A stretch of 64,000 nt of DNA from Acanthornis magna (Eukaryota; Chordata; Aves; Passeriformes; Acanthizidae), in the NCBI GenBank assembly GCA_036785705.1, contig JAWUZG010000135.1, positions 930,001-994,000 on the forward strand, read 5' to 3'. Within the stretch, counting starts at the first letter, position 1. Each line of letters begins with the position of its first letter. Below, in pieces: positions 1 to 12,319 of this stretch. The notes beneath the pieces are model-generated. The model was not told the DNA's origin. It searched no databases and saw only the letters and a program-made list of their open reading frames with translations. A program made the position numbers and the translations under genes.

Positions 1-2149
1 TAACTGGGAGGCAACAGTTGTGGACAGAGTCCACTGTTTAGTGAAGCACTCTAGAACCCTGAGAGATGAAAGGCAGTGCATAAATGTGAAATATTATAAT
101 TAGTGAGCAGGATCATTGCCAAAAACCTCTTATTGTTCTCATTTGCAGGAATGTGTGCTGCTCTCTTAATTTAAAAAGTAATTCAGATAGCTTAAGAAGG
201 TTTATTGGCTCAGTGAGGGAGAACCTTAGCTAAGAGGGATGTTAGAAGCACCTTTTTTCATTCTTATTAAAAAAGCTCAAATATGGGGGAAAAATTGTCT
301 TGTAACGGCCAGGTGGCCTTACAAGGTTTTTTCCTATGTTTACTGAGTCCACTTTGCTAAATCCACCTTTGTGGTGTGGTGTGCTCTCATGCAAAGATCC
401 CCCAACAAAGTTGAAATGCTCAAATATTTTTAAGATCATTGTTTTTATGAGACATTTATGGTTTTATGTTTTCAAAGCTAGGGTCTGTGCAGCTAGCTGA
501 CAATATAAAATGGAAGTAGTTCAACCCTTGCAGGGAAGCAGGAGTGAGCTGTGTATGCTGAAGTTAACCCAAAGTATGAAAATGTCATGAGATGTGCATA
601 AGAGATGTAGACTGAAATAACTTCCCCCAAATCTTGGGTTAATTTAGTTTTTAGTTGGGGCTTATTTTGTAATTTTGTAGTGGTTTTTGATCTGTTAATG
701 CTGATGAACTCTTTGATGTTTCTGACTTTTACTTTGTTTTACTTTCTAGAAGTTAAGATGTTAGAAAAAAATGCATGTCTTTGGGACAAAGACAAAATCA
801 AGAGCCTAATATCATTGTAGGAGTATTTCTAACGTCCCTATTTTTGTATATCACCATCTGCAATGTGTGTTTGGCTTGAAAACCTGACTCAAGGACACTG
901 TCTGCTCCTGGCCTCTCCTCTTTGTCCAGAAAGAAAGGCGACAAAGCAGATATCTTACCAATCCTTATTCAGAGGCTGCACTTCTTGGGCTTTAAAGGAA
1001 GGTGAGGTAGGTGTCCCTCTTGTCCTACCATTCCAGCACCATAGTTCATCCGAGGATGAGCAGTTTGCTAAATTTTTGGTAGCTTCAGCTTATATAATTA
1101 CCTGTAGCCAAATTCTGGTCATAATTAATGTACTATAGAGATATTTGGCCATAGACCTGGGAAGGATAATAAGGCTGTAGAGGCAGCACTTTTACAGGTT
1201 GCATTATTTTTCTATCTTTAGTACTAAATGGGCAAGGTAAAATGTGTTGAATTTTCCTTGCATGTAAACAGCTAAGTCTAATTTCCAGGTTCTAGCTTCT
1301 CTTTTGTAGAGGTTAGACCAAAACAGGAAGCAGGAGGGAAAAAAAGAGAATAAAATGGCATGCATCTTTCTTTCAATGTTTTCTAAACTATACCAAGGTC
1401 AGCAGGCCAGAACAGTTGGTATTACTGTACCTTTCCTGACATTATTAAATGTTTTGCATCCTGTTCATATACCATCTGTTTAGTTGTTCAGTGATATAAT
1501 GACCAAAATGAAAAGCAAAGACATTTGCACTGGCATTGTATAAAATAGACTGCTGGAAATTCAGAGCAGTTCCTTGCCTACTTTGAGTAAGATCCCTTGT
1601 TTATTCTGGTAAATGACTCACTTGGGCAGTTACTGCCAGCATTTTGGAAGATTGCATGCCCAGCATTTTTACATGCTGAATGTTCAGCATGTATATACAG
1701 CATGTTATATAGTTGAAACTGGCACACACAAGGACCAGATTTTCAAAGGTCCTTGGATTTCACACAGGTTTTGTACTAAGGCTGCATTCCCAAAAAACTG
1801 AATATCAACAAGAACTCATATTTTGAAAAGCCTGACAGCTTAGAAAGAATTGTTTTGTTGCCTAAAATAAAATGAAGCAAGAGTTTGCTTCCTGGCAGTG
1901 TCTGCAGAGGATGGGAAAATTCTGGCCAGGGAGAGTAGTAACAGATAACTGTTGCTCTTGGTTGCTCCTTTGAAGTGTGAGCACTCTGAGAAAGCCTAAC
2001 TCTTTTCAGGAGCGATGTCCTCCCAAAGTGAGCTCTTACACCTAGACTGGAGGAAATCTGGCACATATGGAAAAAAGAAGGCAAACCCCACACTTTCAAG
2101 GCTGTGGAAAATAATACGTATTCTTTGTATTGTTTAACCAAATACAGAG
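1..2149. other. Unique non-coding DNA, no gene recognised
   Basis: The stretch is AT-rich with few CpGs and short ORFs. None of the ORFs shows a domain or a signal peptide worth naming. The 184-codon minus-strand ORF that starts at 2330 and ends at 1776 is unusually long for this composition. Its translation has no recognisable motif, and its N-terminal third runs antisense to a CR1 scrap, so I treat it as chance. One short hairpin is listed separately. This is probably intronic or intergenic. Confidence 0.6.
1670..1693. repeat. Near-perfect palindrome (11-bp arms, 2-bp spacer)
   Basis: TACATGCTGAA and its exact reverse complement TTCAGCATGTA are separated by TG. The words CAGCAT and GCATG recur just outside, around 1637-1707, so the palindrome sits in a small cluster of related words. 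It could be a cruciform, a dimeric protein-binding site, or the result of short inverted duplication. Confidence 0.8.
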
Positions 2150-2226
2150 ATTGTTGTCCAGAGAGCTGGTGGATGCCCTGGACATGTTCAAGGTCAGGTT
2201 GGGCGAGGCTCACCCCAAATGTTGTG
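2150..2226 (+). mobile_element. Short CR1 LINE 3' fragment
   Basis: The words 'gtggatgcc', 'atgttcaaggtcaggttgg' and the following 'gaggct' match the stretch of avian CR1 that encodes the end of ORF2, just before the 3' tail. The fragment is short and diverged and has no recognisable tail, so it is an old truncated or interrupted copy. It lies about 200 bp upstream of a longer CR1 in the same orientation. The two could be parts of one disrupted insertion, but the longer copy has its own version of this region, so separate insertions are more likely. Confidence 0.5.
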
Positions 2227-2439
2227 GGTGTGGAATGGCAGCACCTTTTCATTCCATATGATCTTCGGGTGTGTTCCCCTGTATACTGATTGCATAAGGA
2301 CAAGCCGGGGTAGAACGCTCTGAACAACACAACTCTTAATCAGCTATCAGTTCTCACTTTTCCCACACACAGACTGTTTGATTGGCCTTTACACTGAGAA
2401 ATTTCCACAAAAGGGAAGGCAATAGAGCCTTTATTTCAG

Positions 2440-3126
2440 ACTCAAGTTCTGCAGTACCTCATGTGAACAGGCTGAGAGCAGCCCTGGGGAGAAGGACTTG
2501 GGGGTGCTGGTGGATGTGAGGCTGGATATGAGCCAGCCAAGAAAATCAAAAATACCCTGAGCTGCATCAAAGAGAGAGTGGCCAGTGGAGTGAGGGAGAG
2601 GATTCTGCCCCTCTCCTTTGGTGAGACCCCAGCTGGGGTGCTGCATCCAGCTCTGGGGTTCTGAGCACAGCAAGGACTTGGACCTGTTGGAGTGAGTCCA
2701 AAGAGCACCACAGAGATGATCAGAGGGATGGAGCACTTCTGTGAAGAAAGACAAAGAGAATTGGGATTGTTCAGCCTGGGGAAGAGGTGGCCTTGGGGAG
2801 ATCTTGTTGCAGCCTTCCAAGACCTAAAGGGAGCCTAAGAAATACAAAGAAGGGCTTTTTCCAAGGGGAAATGTCTTTAAACTGAAAGAGAGTAGATTTT
2901 GATTAGATATGAGGAAGAAATTCTCTACTGGGAGGATGGTGAGGCACTGGAACAGTTTTCCCAGAAAAGGTGTGTATGTCCCATCCCTGAAAGTGTAAAA
3001 GCCCAGGTTAAGTGAGGGTTTGAACAACCTGGTGTAGTGGAAAGTGTCCCTGCTCATGTCAAGGTGGTTGGAATTAAATGATCTTTAAGGTCTCTTCCAA
3101 CCAAGCCATTCTATGATTCTGTGATT
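2440..3126 (+). mobile_element. CR1 LINE retrotransposon, 5'-truncated 3' end
   Basis: This is the C-terminal part of a CR1 ORF2 (reverse-transcriptase protein) plus the 3' tail. Translating the plus strand piecewise gives EKDLGVLVD (near 2490), LVRPQLG (near 2625) and RKKFST with VRHWN (near 2910-2955). These are typical of the extreme C-terminus of avian CR1 ORF2. Several in-frame stops and frame changes interrupt it, so it is dead. The tail 'ggtctcttccaacc' followed by 'attctatgattctgtgatt' (to 3126) is the diagnostic CR1 3' end and gives the orientation. The missing 5' end is the usual result of incomplete target-primed reverse transcription. Predicted ORFs on the opposite strand here are antisense shadows. 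Confidence 0.95.
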
Positions 3127-3429
3127 TAAGATAATAAATGGTAAAATTTCTGTAATTAAAAAAATAAGGTTTCCTTTCTGATAATGACAATTACATGAAA
3201 TCTATAAACAAAAATTACAATGTATTTAAAGTGGTTTTGTGTTTGTGTGGACGAGTCAAGGGTATCTTCTGAATGAGTTTTAATAAAGGTAAGTGCATGC
3301 TGGAGGTACTATAAAAATCCCAGTTTGCTGATGAAACTGATAAACTATGAAAATTGATGCCAATAATTTATTTTTCTGTTGATACTGAGATTAGCACTTG
3401 CAGACAGAGAGTTAAAGTTCATCATTTAA
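3127..3429. other. Unique AT-rich DNA, nothing recognised
   Basis: This is AT-rich sequence between the CR1 tail and the candidate conserved element. It contains GGTAAGTGC at 3288-3296, but the sequence before it (TTTTAATAAAG) is a poor 3' splice site, so I do not call an exon. Confidence 0.5.
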
Positions 3430-4060
3430 GAGTGCCAGAGGCACTGCTGGGCTATGTTTACAAGCCTTTTAATGACTCTGGTAGGTGATGCCACATGAAT
3501 ATTCATTTTAATGGCATATATTGGTAGGCGAAAAATTGCGACTTGCACGATATAGCCGTCTCTTAAAAATTAAATGAACATATGGTAAATGATAGGCATT
3601 TTAAAGAAGCTCCAAATAGTTTCATTACAGTTAGCTGGCAGTGATGGAATTGAAGAGTAATAAGGAGGGAAAGAAAAGCTTTCCTTCTGTGTGCAGACTG
3701 AAACTGTGATTACACTGGTATCTCATGTACAGGATAAATGGGAAGGGAGGGCTCATACCATGTGAAATTGCTGACAAATGTTAAAATCAGTCCTGTATCA
3801 TGTGCAGAGGCTTTAATCATGTTGCTGACTGCATCTCTTTTTGTGAAAGGGGACACGTCTTGCCTTTGAGGACATTTACCTGGCTGGAAAAGCCTTGTTT
3901 CCAATTGTTATGCAGAGCCGCGTGTCATCCCATTGCCGCAGACTGTGAGCTCGTGATAAGAGCTAATTGACTCGCAATTCCTTATTTGCATCGCATTTTT
4001 GATTCCTGGAAATCAATGAGCAACCTGAAAGTCATGACATTGTAGAGGTCAGTGTGTGCA
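3430..4060. promoter_or_regulatory. Candidate conserved non-coding element / enhancer
   Basis: Two sub-blocks keep CpGs in a CpG-poor background. Four CpGs lie within 3528-3558 and six within 3919-3993. The second block contains a GATA word (GATAAG, 3955-3960), a homeodomain-type core (CTAATTG, from 3963), an octamer (ATTTGCAT, 3984-3991) and a CUT-type word (AATCAAT, near 4012). The first has a 12-bp palindrome ATGAATATTCAT (3495-3506) and several TAAT/ATTA cores. No ORF fits. Dense unlike words, preserved CpGs and absence of repeats are typical of developmental enhancers. Conservation itself is inferred, not seen. Confidence 0.4.
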
Positions 4061-5118
4061 CACACACGCCAGCAACCACAGAATTTGATTAGCTGAAATG
4101 GTGACAGGGTTTTTGTACATTTTTTTAGCTTTGATATGAAAAAGAGTTGGACAAGGTAGGTCTGGCTGAGAAGTGTTTGCTTATCATCTTTTTTTCTCTC
4201 TCATAAAACTGCCGGCAGTCTACTCAGGTGCCTTTAAAGCTTGTACTGCTGACAGCAGTTGGAGTTTCTGGGGAAGTGCTATGATGCTGAGGAAGCAAGT
4301 TTAATAATTTCTGATGTTGATCCTATGCTGGTTAAAGAATGTAGGATTTTCAGGACAAGCCTGAGAAAAGATAGGCCACTGAGGAAGATGCTCTACTACT
4401 AAAAACATGTGCTGAAAGCCTGAGGAGTAACTTTTTGTTCCTCCGGAACAGCAACTGTTGTTTCATGCTAAGCAGGAGTTCTGATGGAAATTCATATAGA
4501 TTTTCAGGTTCTGCAAAGCCATATGAGGTATTTTGCATGAGTAATGATCACTCCGAAAAAGAGCCTTTCTGCAGTAAGCTTAAAATCTAGGAGTGTGAAT
4601 CAAATATAATGCACTGTACATACATCATCATAAGTGGTCTTGATACCCCAGAAGAAGTTTCTCTACACCGATGATTTTCATTAACAAGTTGCATGTGAGA
4701 AAGGTCAGTAATCCTTGTTCACACAGTGTCTCTAAATTGTCTATTAAAGTGCCTGTTAACAGTGACATCTTTTTTGAGAGGGAAAAGCCACTTGTTTATG
4801 TCTTTTGTCACTAATACGCTGAATGAAGTATTGAACTGAATGGAATGAGGTGGTGTCAGGGGCCAATGATGAGAGAAAAAGAATTGACAAAAGAGAAGGA
4901 AATGATACAGAGAATATGAAAATAAGTAGAAAGCAGAAATCTGTGTGGAAATGGAAAAGTGATCAAGATATCTACAATTAATTCAGGCTAGGTGACACTG
5001 GGAAAAGGAGGCTTCAGAAATCTGCTACTGCGTTTTTGTTTCTGATTTCTTTAAACACGTGTAGTAGAAGAAAAATATTGCCAAATACAGGAAAGGCTGA
5101 AAAGAAAGTAAATCAAGG
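4061..5118. other. Unique non-coding DNA, nothing recognised
   Basis: I see no repeat consensus, coding-like stretch or conserved-looking island here. The 62-codon minus-strand ORF at 4350-4538 shows no motif. The last 150 bp become purine-rich as they approach the GGAA array. Confidence 0.5.
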
Positions 5119-5209
5119 GGAAGGAAGGAAGGAAGGAAGGAATGGTGCGGAAGGAAGGAATGGTGCGGAAGGAAGGAAGGAAGGAAGGGTGCGGAAGGAA
5201 GGAAGGAAT
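5119..5209 (+). repeat. (GGAA)n microsatellite interrupted by TGGTGC units
   Basis: Blocks of GGAA are separated three times by a hexamer (TGGTGC twice, GGGTGC once). The block-plus-hexamer unit is therefore itself repeated, which suggests expansion of a larger unit after the hexamer arose. Reading frames through it on both strands stay open only because the repeat has no stops; they give low-complexity peptides (EGRKEGR or SFLPSFLP types) and are not genes. GGAA is the core site of ETS-family factors, so array length may affect local binding. Confidence 0.95.
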
Positions 5210-8200
5210 TATTCTCTGGAAGTGGGTACATCTGTGTCTTGAACAACAAAAATCATGCTCTTTCTGACTCCACTTCCTTGACACCTGCAAGCAAATGAAA
5301 TATGTGCTAAAATGTCCAGTTATATGAAAATTGGTTTGGAAAGGGCAGCTAGAGTAAAATCTAAAATGAAGGCAGGAAAATAACAGAAATCATAAATAAC
5401 AGGAAGTCATGACAGGGGCATAATCTTTTCCAGCCTTAATGATTTTATTATTTTATGAGATGTGGTAATACTATGTAAAAATAAGGCTCTCTGTAGAGTT
5501 GCCCAAAATAATATCTAGTAATCATTTGAGACATCCTATGTGGAATGGGTTGGTAAGTTGCAGACCTTACAGTGGTGCTGTAGCCTCGGGAGTGCTGGAT
5601 TTCAGGGCGAATAAGCACAGGCAAAGCACATTGCATGCCTGTGGGCAGTAGAAACAAATGCTTCTTAGAGGTCACAAAGCCTCACAAAGAATCAATCTGT
5701 AGATACACATGTGCATGTGCCATGCATGTGCCAAGATACACTTTGTGATAGAACACTGATAGTGCAGGGCAGTAATGAGGGGCAGCACTGTAGGATTTAA
5801 TTTGTTATTATTTTATTTTACAACCAAGTTTGATGTAGATGCATACTTGAATTTCTTAGGACCTGGAAGATTCTTCAGCCTGTGAAACCACAAGATGAGA
5901 AGGTGTTTTCCCTTCCAGGCAGGGCAGGTCTGGCTTCAGACATCTCAGAAGAACATCCTGGTTTGGTCTCTTTGCTGCTTCTGTCTCCTTCTGCTCTGTC
6001 TTCTTCCACAATGCATAGTGTGTTATGCTATGTCCTGTTGAGGAGCTAAACCATGTCCATTTAACAGTCACTGGGCATTGCCTGTTTGTCAAATGTTTTA
6101 ATCTGTGAACCAAATACGTGGAATGTGCAGTTAGCTTGCAGGAGTAGGTAGTCATAGGGGTTTACATGGGCTGATTGAGTGGGGTTTTCGCCTTAGTTTT
6201 GCGGATGCTGTTGTATCATACCATGCTGCTTGTTTTCCAAAATTAAGCGGTATTTTAAGAAAAGAAAGGAAAGAAGCTTCCAGAAGAGTTTGATTTAAAA
6301 TTACTTCAAGAATCCTGAACTATTAGCCATTTCATATGGAGCAATGCTAATGTTGTGCAATATGCATTAAAAGGGGAGGGGAAGAATGAAATGCTTTCAA
6401 ACAAATGACTAATGTGCACATTAGGACAAGTCTTCTTGCATCTTAGGCATTTTCACTTCTTACATTGTTATGACTACAAGTTCTACATTTATTTACCACA
6501 TAAAACTTTCATCTTTAGGGAATGAAAGATTTCCATATTAGCGCAGCAGAAATTTCCTCAAAACTGTTATGATTTTACTTACTAATTAGGAAAATATTTT
6601 TGATCCTATGGATTGAAGAGAGACCAGGAGGTTTTCCATCTAACTAACTAGCTGTTATGCAACATGTGTGTTAAAATATAAATAGTCTTTATATCTCTCT
6701 AGTAATTTATTTGATACACAAGTATGAGTGTTATTACCTCATGTGCATGTAACGAAGAGTGTCTCATGTTTTCTTGAATTCTACGTCTGTGAAGCAGAGA
6801 CACCTTTTTAGTAGAGCTACTGATTTTCATCAGCTATTCATAACAAAAATACAAACTGATTTTGTTTTTAATATGGAATAGTGATATTTCAGTTTATTTT
6901 TAAAATTTTTTAAAAATTAATTTTGAACAAACAAGCTTTTCCCTGTTCTGAACAGTAAAAACCAAAATCTGAAAGTCATTCAATAGAAGGCATTCTCACA
7001 CTGGTAGGAATGCATGATAAAATGATGTTACAGAAGAGTTTGTAAGAAGATGTAAAATTATATGGATAAGTAGAATATCATGGCAGCTAAGAGTACCAAT
7101 TTATATTATAGATTCTCCTGTATTGAAACAGTAGCACAAGTTATTTTCATTCATTGCAAAATGAAAAGCCCACTCCCTAAGACAGAAATTCTTTTAAAGT
7201 TGCTCTGTGTGTTAAAGAGAATGTTGCAGTAGTGACCCCCTGAGTGCCACATGGGTCATCCTGAGCTCTCCCAGGGAATGCCCAACTCCAGCATGAAAAC
7301 AGAGTCCCTGCCTTTGCATGTGTTTAGCTGAAGAGCTTCACCACAAAGGCAAAGCTCTTCAGGTCAGTTCTGGTTGTTTTCAAGGCACTTGGAGAATCCT
7401 TCAGTCCCTGTTCTTACCTAGTGGCGCTGGGGAGAAAGAGAGGGAAGACACTGTCTTGGTGCTGCTCCCTTGCTCTTCACTTCTTCCAAGGCACTGCTGC
7501 TCAGCACTTTGCCCTGGTACCTGCAGAGGTCCTACTTACTGGTGAAGAGGGTCAGCAGTGCTATTTGCTGTAAGCTTCGCAGTATTTTTTTCTTTTTTTA
7601 AAATGAGTAAATAATGTATAGCATCACCACCAGTGTTGTTCTAGCTTTTGTTGATCTCTGTATCTGATCTTCACCAGGCTGGGACATTTTGTGGGGAGGC
7701 AGAGAATGACACAAAAATGTTCTAGCAGTAGATGGTGAGCAAAGTCTGTAGCATGAAGCCATCTGTGGCTTCTCTCTTGTGGTGGCACAATAGATCTGTT
7801 AAGGAGACTTTTGGAGGACTAGGAAGCTAGAATGGATTTTAATGATTTATTTTCTTTGAAGTGAGGTACTTGGCATTTGATGGTTTATGCAATAATGAAC
7901 AAAATTTTAATATGTTGCAGGTTGTTGTCTGACACTTTCCCAGGATAGATTGCATGTCAGGCCTTTTATACTGTAAATATTTAGGAATAGCAGTGTTTGA
8001 AAATAGAGACTTGGCTATTCTGCTAGCTTCACAGAAGTTTTCTTGCTTAAATCAAGCATATCAAAGGATGACAATTAGTGCAACAGAAAAGAGAGTAAAT
8101 ATTTCAGTGTTAGGTGTTTGAGTACTATTGTTTTGTGTTGGTCTTCTTTGAAAAAAACTTCATTTGGTGCAACTGGAGGACAAAGTGCAGTGGGCAGTGA

Positions 8201-9885
8201 GTTGAGTGCTTTGCAGGGTACATCACTCAGAAGGAAGAGGGCACCTGGGCTGCCTTACAAAGCTGGAGGAGACAGGTGCTGACTTGACCTTTGGTGATTC
8301 CTTCTTAGTGTTCTTGGGTTGTTTTTGGTTTTCCGGGTGTGCTGCCAGGAAGACTCGAGAATGGACTTTGCACTGTCTCCATAAGAGAAACACTGTGCCT
8401 CTCCCACCTCTCAGTGACATTGTACTACCTCATTTTTAGCAGCTTACTAAAGCAGAGGTTTAGCCTCATCCTGGCATGCCAAAGATCCCTTCTACTCTGT
8501 GATGTCTGTAAGAGACAGAGTTGGTCAAACACTTTGTGTGACCGAAACAAAGTTCTTGTGCTGCAACAACAGAGTGAGTCAAAATCTGCGTGTGGAAACT
8601 GTAATTCTCTCCCTTCCACTGGAGAGGTCATGTGGTTTTGAAGGTGCCTGCTCAGAAACCAATGTGACAGGTCCAAACCTAGTAAACCAGTGATGGTCTT
8701 TTTCACAAGATGTTTGCAATTTGGGGTAATTTTTTGTTACATGTTTTTCTAATCAGGCTTTACAAACAAAAGAATTTGAATTTACAAGCCTTTATTCTTT
8801 CATTCAATCCTCTTAATTTAAGTTGATTTTGACCTATTCCAACTCTATTAATGATAAAATTGAAGAGGTGTTTTTGGCTACTGTTCATAAATATACAATG
8901 ATCTACAGTGTTTTTTACTGAATAGAATTTGAATTTAAAATACCTAAAAGATTAGTATTGGAGTCACGTAATCTTATCTCAAATATCCCTTTCTTTAGTA
9001 TGGGAGCTGGTTTCAACTTTTCTAATACTTAACCCTTTTGCCTTGTAAATAATGCATATGCACTATGTGACTATTAAGAATTTAGTCTATTGTCTCCTAT
9101 TTTTCTAATTTGTATGGTCTCCCTGATATGAAATGAAGAAGATTCTGGGCATATTCCCCCAGGACAGGAAAACTGCTAGTAGAATTCAATACTCTCTCCT
9201 ACAGAAATTTGAATATATTTTGAATGCATTAAAATTGATCTTAAAAGGCAGCATTCTTTGTGGAAAGGTATCACTGTGCATTTGCAACAAGTTAAAAAAG
9301 TATTATTTATGTTCTAGAAGTTTGCTGTTAGCTTTCAACAGTCTTAAAACTCAGAAAATTACTTTCAGAAGTCATTCTGCAGTGTATTAGGATATCAATA
9401 TAGCTCAGGTTTTACTTGTTGCAAATATGATTCTTGATATCACTTTGCAAGCAAATGCACTGTGCCCAGGGCTACAGCATCCACTGAAAAATGCCTTCCT
9501 GGAGACTGCAAGGACACAGATGCAGTCTGGGCTGATTTCCAAGCTACTATGTCTGAAAATTCACCACATCACCTCTGCCAGCTCCTCTGTTTTTTGAAGG
9601 GATGAACTGAGGGGCACTGGGCATCCCACAATTGTGTATGGTGTTCCGTAGGTAGTTTTTTCAAAAGTGTAAAATTTTTGAAGTAAGGAAATCCTCCCTT
9701 GAGTCTCAGGCTGGCATACCATTTATGTACAAGTAAATAATGTGCAGCCTTTCAAAGGCAACACAAATCGTGAGTAAAAAAATTACCTATCTGTGTGAAG
9801 ATTGATAGAGTAGGCATCGAATTTTGTTCTGTAAAAACGCCAATAAAGATGGAAGGTGAGTCAAGCTGCTTTATACACCACCCCC
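5210..9885. other. Unique non-coding DNA, no gene recognised
   Basis: This is a long AT-rich stretch with no recognisable transposon. ORFs of 60-100 codons occur (for example 8339-8641 plus and 8425-8706 minus). They overlap one another on both strands and contain no domain signature, as expected by chance. A short CATGTG/GCATGTGCC repeat lies near 5706-5732. I see nothing here that supports an exon. Confidence 0.55.
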
Positions 9886-9898
9886 AAAAAAAAAAAAA
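9886..9898 (+). repeat. A13 homopolymer
   Basis: Thirteen A residues follow a short C run. No retrotransposed body is recognisable upstream, so I treat it as a simple repeat and not a poly(A) tail. Confidence 0.9.
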
Positions 9899-10429
9899 CA
9901 GTTAAATAGACCTAAATGAAACCCTAAACTGCTCTAGGTGTATTAATATAAAATGGTAAAGTCATACAAATGGAGCAACATATCTGAGACAAGACTGTGT
10001 ATAATAGTAGTTTCCTGAATAAAATAGCAATAATGCCAGATTCTTATAGACCGTTATTCACAATCTAGAAGACAACTTTCTAAATATTTTTAGTTTACAG
10101 CATATAAATAAATCAAAGAGTAAAATAATTGTATGTCAGACCATATGCTATCAAAGTATTTTACTGTGTAAGGGGCCTTAGAGATCCTGTATCACTTAAT
10201 CATTTCATAAATATAGGTTTTCATTGAATATGAAATGTATACACAGTAAAGGCGAGTAATATGAATAGTACCAAAGTGACACATCCTGCAGTAGTAAATA
10301 ATCCAGATAACTAAATTGATATACTCAGGGATACTTAACTGGCACATTTTGAGTTGTATTGAACAGTTACATGTATGGCAGTGTAGTATATCTCTTATTA
10401 GAGGTGGACTTTGACTCTGTTTCCACCAG
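9899..10429. other. Unique AT-rich DNA, nothing recognised
   Basis: This is AT-rich sequence with no ORF of note, no repeat consensus and no CpG cluster. Confidence 0.5.
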
Positions 10430-10960
10430 TTACAATTTATTAAGTTGAAGAGTGACTACTTTTAAACTCAGCTAATTAATTATTAGCTTAATACTTGGCA
10501 GTGTTGTTACTTTGCAACAGGCTCTAAATCCAAGTTATTTATGATGGTAGTTCAGGCACTGCAAGGGATCAGTTTTCATGAGCTCTGAGTTACTGGGGTT
10601 TGTGGATCAGCACACACTCAGTCATGTACTCAGTAAGAAGAAAGGAAAGCGGAGCAGAGATGAGGAAATAATTGTGAAAGAATGTGGCTCCCACCGTGGT
10701 GCAATGGCAGCAGGAATTGTATCAGGCACACAAAATTAGCATCTTCATTTTTAGAGGCAAAATCCTATTTTACAATCACAATTACTTTCAGCAGGGGCGT
10801 GAATGTGCATGAATTTATGGTTGGATCAGGAGTCCCACATGCCATGCAATCCTAGGCTCTTTAATTGGGACTTGCACAGAGAAATCGGAGCATCTGTGCT
10901 AAATTTTACTGACATTATGCTATCAGGAAACCCAGGCATCTGATTTAGTGCCATAACTTT
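10430..10960. promoter_or_regulatory. Candidate conserved non-coding element
   Basis: The left part is dense in homeodomain-type cores (GCTAATTAATTATTAGCTTAAT near 10470-10492, read as overlapping TAAT/ATTA words). The right part (about 10690-10960) is non-repetitive, with mixed composition and no long ORF; it includes ATTAGCATCTTCATTTTTAG (10736-10755) and TCTTTAATTGGGACTTG (10858-10874). It reads like a developmental enhancer or an old exapted repeat. I infer this from composition only. Confidence 0.3.
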
Positions 10961-12319
10961 AGGAACTGAACCCCTCCTTCCTATATATAGCCAAAAATCT
11001 GAACAGACAATCTACACATACGGTGCCACATCTTGATTCTGCCTTAATTTAATGAAATGGTGTATTTAGAATTAAGTGATGGCAGAGTTTGGCCCATCAT
11101 TTAGCCAGTGTTGTTATGAGTAATGGAAGGTGGCAATTAAAAGCCTGTCCTGCAGGGGAATTTTGGGTTTCATGTGAAAGATGCTGGGAGGAGGAAGCTG
11201 TGGGGCTGGGGGAGGGCACACAGGCTGCTTCCAGCTGGTGTGAAGGGCTGATCTGCTGTGCATTCATTGCCCCTTGGTTTTGTCACAAGCAAACTTGTTC
11301 AAATAGGTTTTCAAAGAAAACCAGAAAATGGGTCTGTCTTAAGCTCCAGTGTTTCTATCCTCTGAAACTCTCCTTTCTTTCTCATCACCTTCCTTCAGAG
11401 GTGAGCCATAATTAAGCTAAAAATAACAAAGCTGCTTCAGATTTTATCTCCTCTGGTGTCTCACTGCACCTGAGAGGTTAAAGCATTTATTTTACAAAAG
11501 AAACCCACATACAGAAAATTTTGGTTTTGTTTTGATGTTATGTGTACTGATGATCATGAATGAACATATTTTATGAGTATTAAATATTGCAGGCTAGGTT
11601 CAACCATAATAATTGGTGAGTTCCTGGAATTGCATGAATATATAATGAATTTTTATTAGACTTAATAAAAAAATTGAAGGAAATTTTATGCATAGATATG
11701 TATCCAGAATTTTATTAAAAATGTAAATGCATTATAAAGCAGTAAAAGACAATAATGTCTACCAAAAATATATATTACAATATTTTGTTTTGGATAGTGT
11801 TAATTTGTGTCAAATTCAAGCAATTGATAATTCTGTTTTTTTCTCTTTTTTTTTATTGAAGCTGATTGTGGGTGGACTAATTTACTCTTGGGACATGAGT
11901 ACCTGTCCAGGAGAGCTCTGGGGGATGTTTCGCTATCAAGTCCCTCAGTTGCATTCCTAAATTCAGGTGAAGATGAATCTGTCTTCTGTCTTGTCTTTCC
12001 TTTTCGGCTTGAGCAAGTCTTGCTGCAAGTGAATGTGTTAAAATACAGTAAAAGAGGAGGCATGAAACTGATTTTTATCCCCAGGCTGTAGTCACATGTC
12101 ACAGATCAAGGTTGTAAGAAACTGTGGGCTGCAGTATGGCAGGGAGCAGACACTGCTGTGGCTCCTGTAGGTTCTGTTCCTATGGGGGAAATGATCAGGC
12201 TTGGTCCTTCAGCCTGTCTCAGAGAGGAGTTCTGTGTGTCATTGCGCTCACACATTGTACAGAGCCCTGTCCTTAGGACATCATTTTAACGTGAACTCTT
12301 TGATTTCTCACACAAAAAA
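10961..12319. other. Unique non-coding DNA, no gene recognised
   Basis: There is a 108-codon plus-strand ORF (11089-11415) and overlapping ORFs on both strands at 11800-12102. None has a domain, and the overlap on opposite strands argues for chance. The block around 11020-11160 has mixed composition and could be a weakly conserved element. I do not call it separately. Confidence 0.5.

Noticed and set aside
1776..2330. 184-codon minus-strand ORF, the longest in the window
   Set aside because: No domain, biased residue content or start context. Part of it is antisense to a CR1 scrap, and a plus-strand ORF overlaps it.
2431..3057. Minus-strand ORFs of 77-129 codons
   Set aside because: They are antisense to the CR1 LINE and follow from its GC-rich body.
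3287..3297. AAAGGTAAGTGC as a recursive splice site
   Set aside because: The preceding sequence lacks a pyrimidine tract and the AG is in a purine-rich AAAG context.
5025..5290. ORFs encoding EGRKEGR or SFLPSFLP repeats
   Set aside because: They are artefacts of the stop-free GGAA microsatellite.
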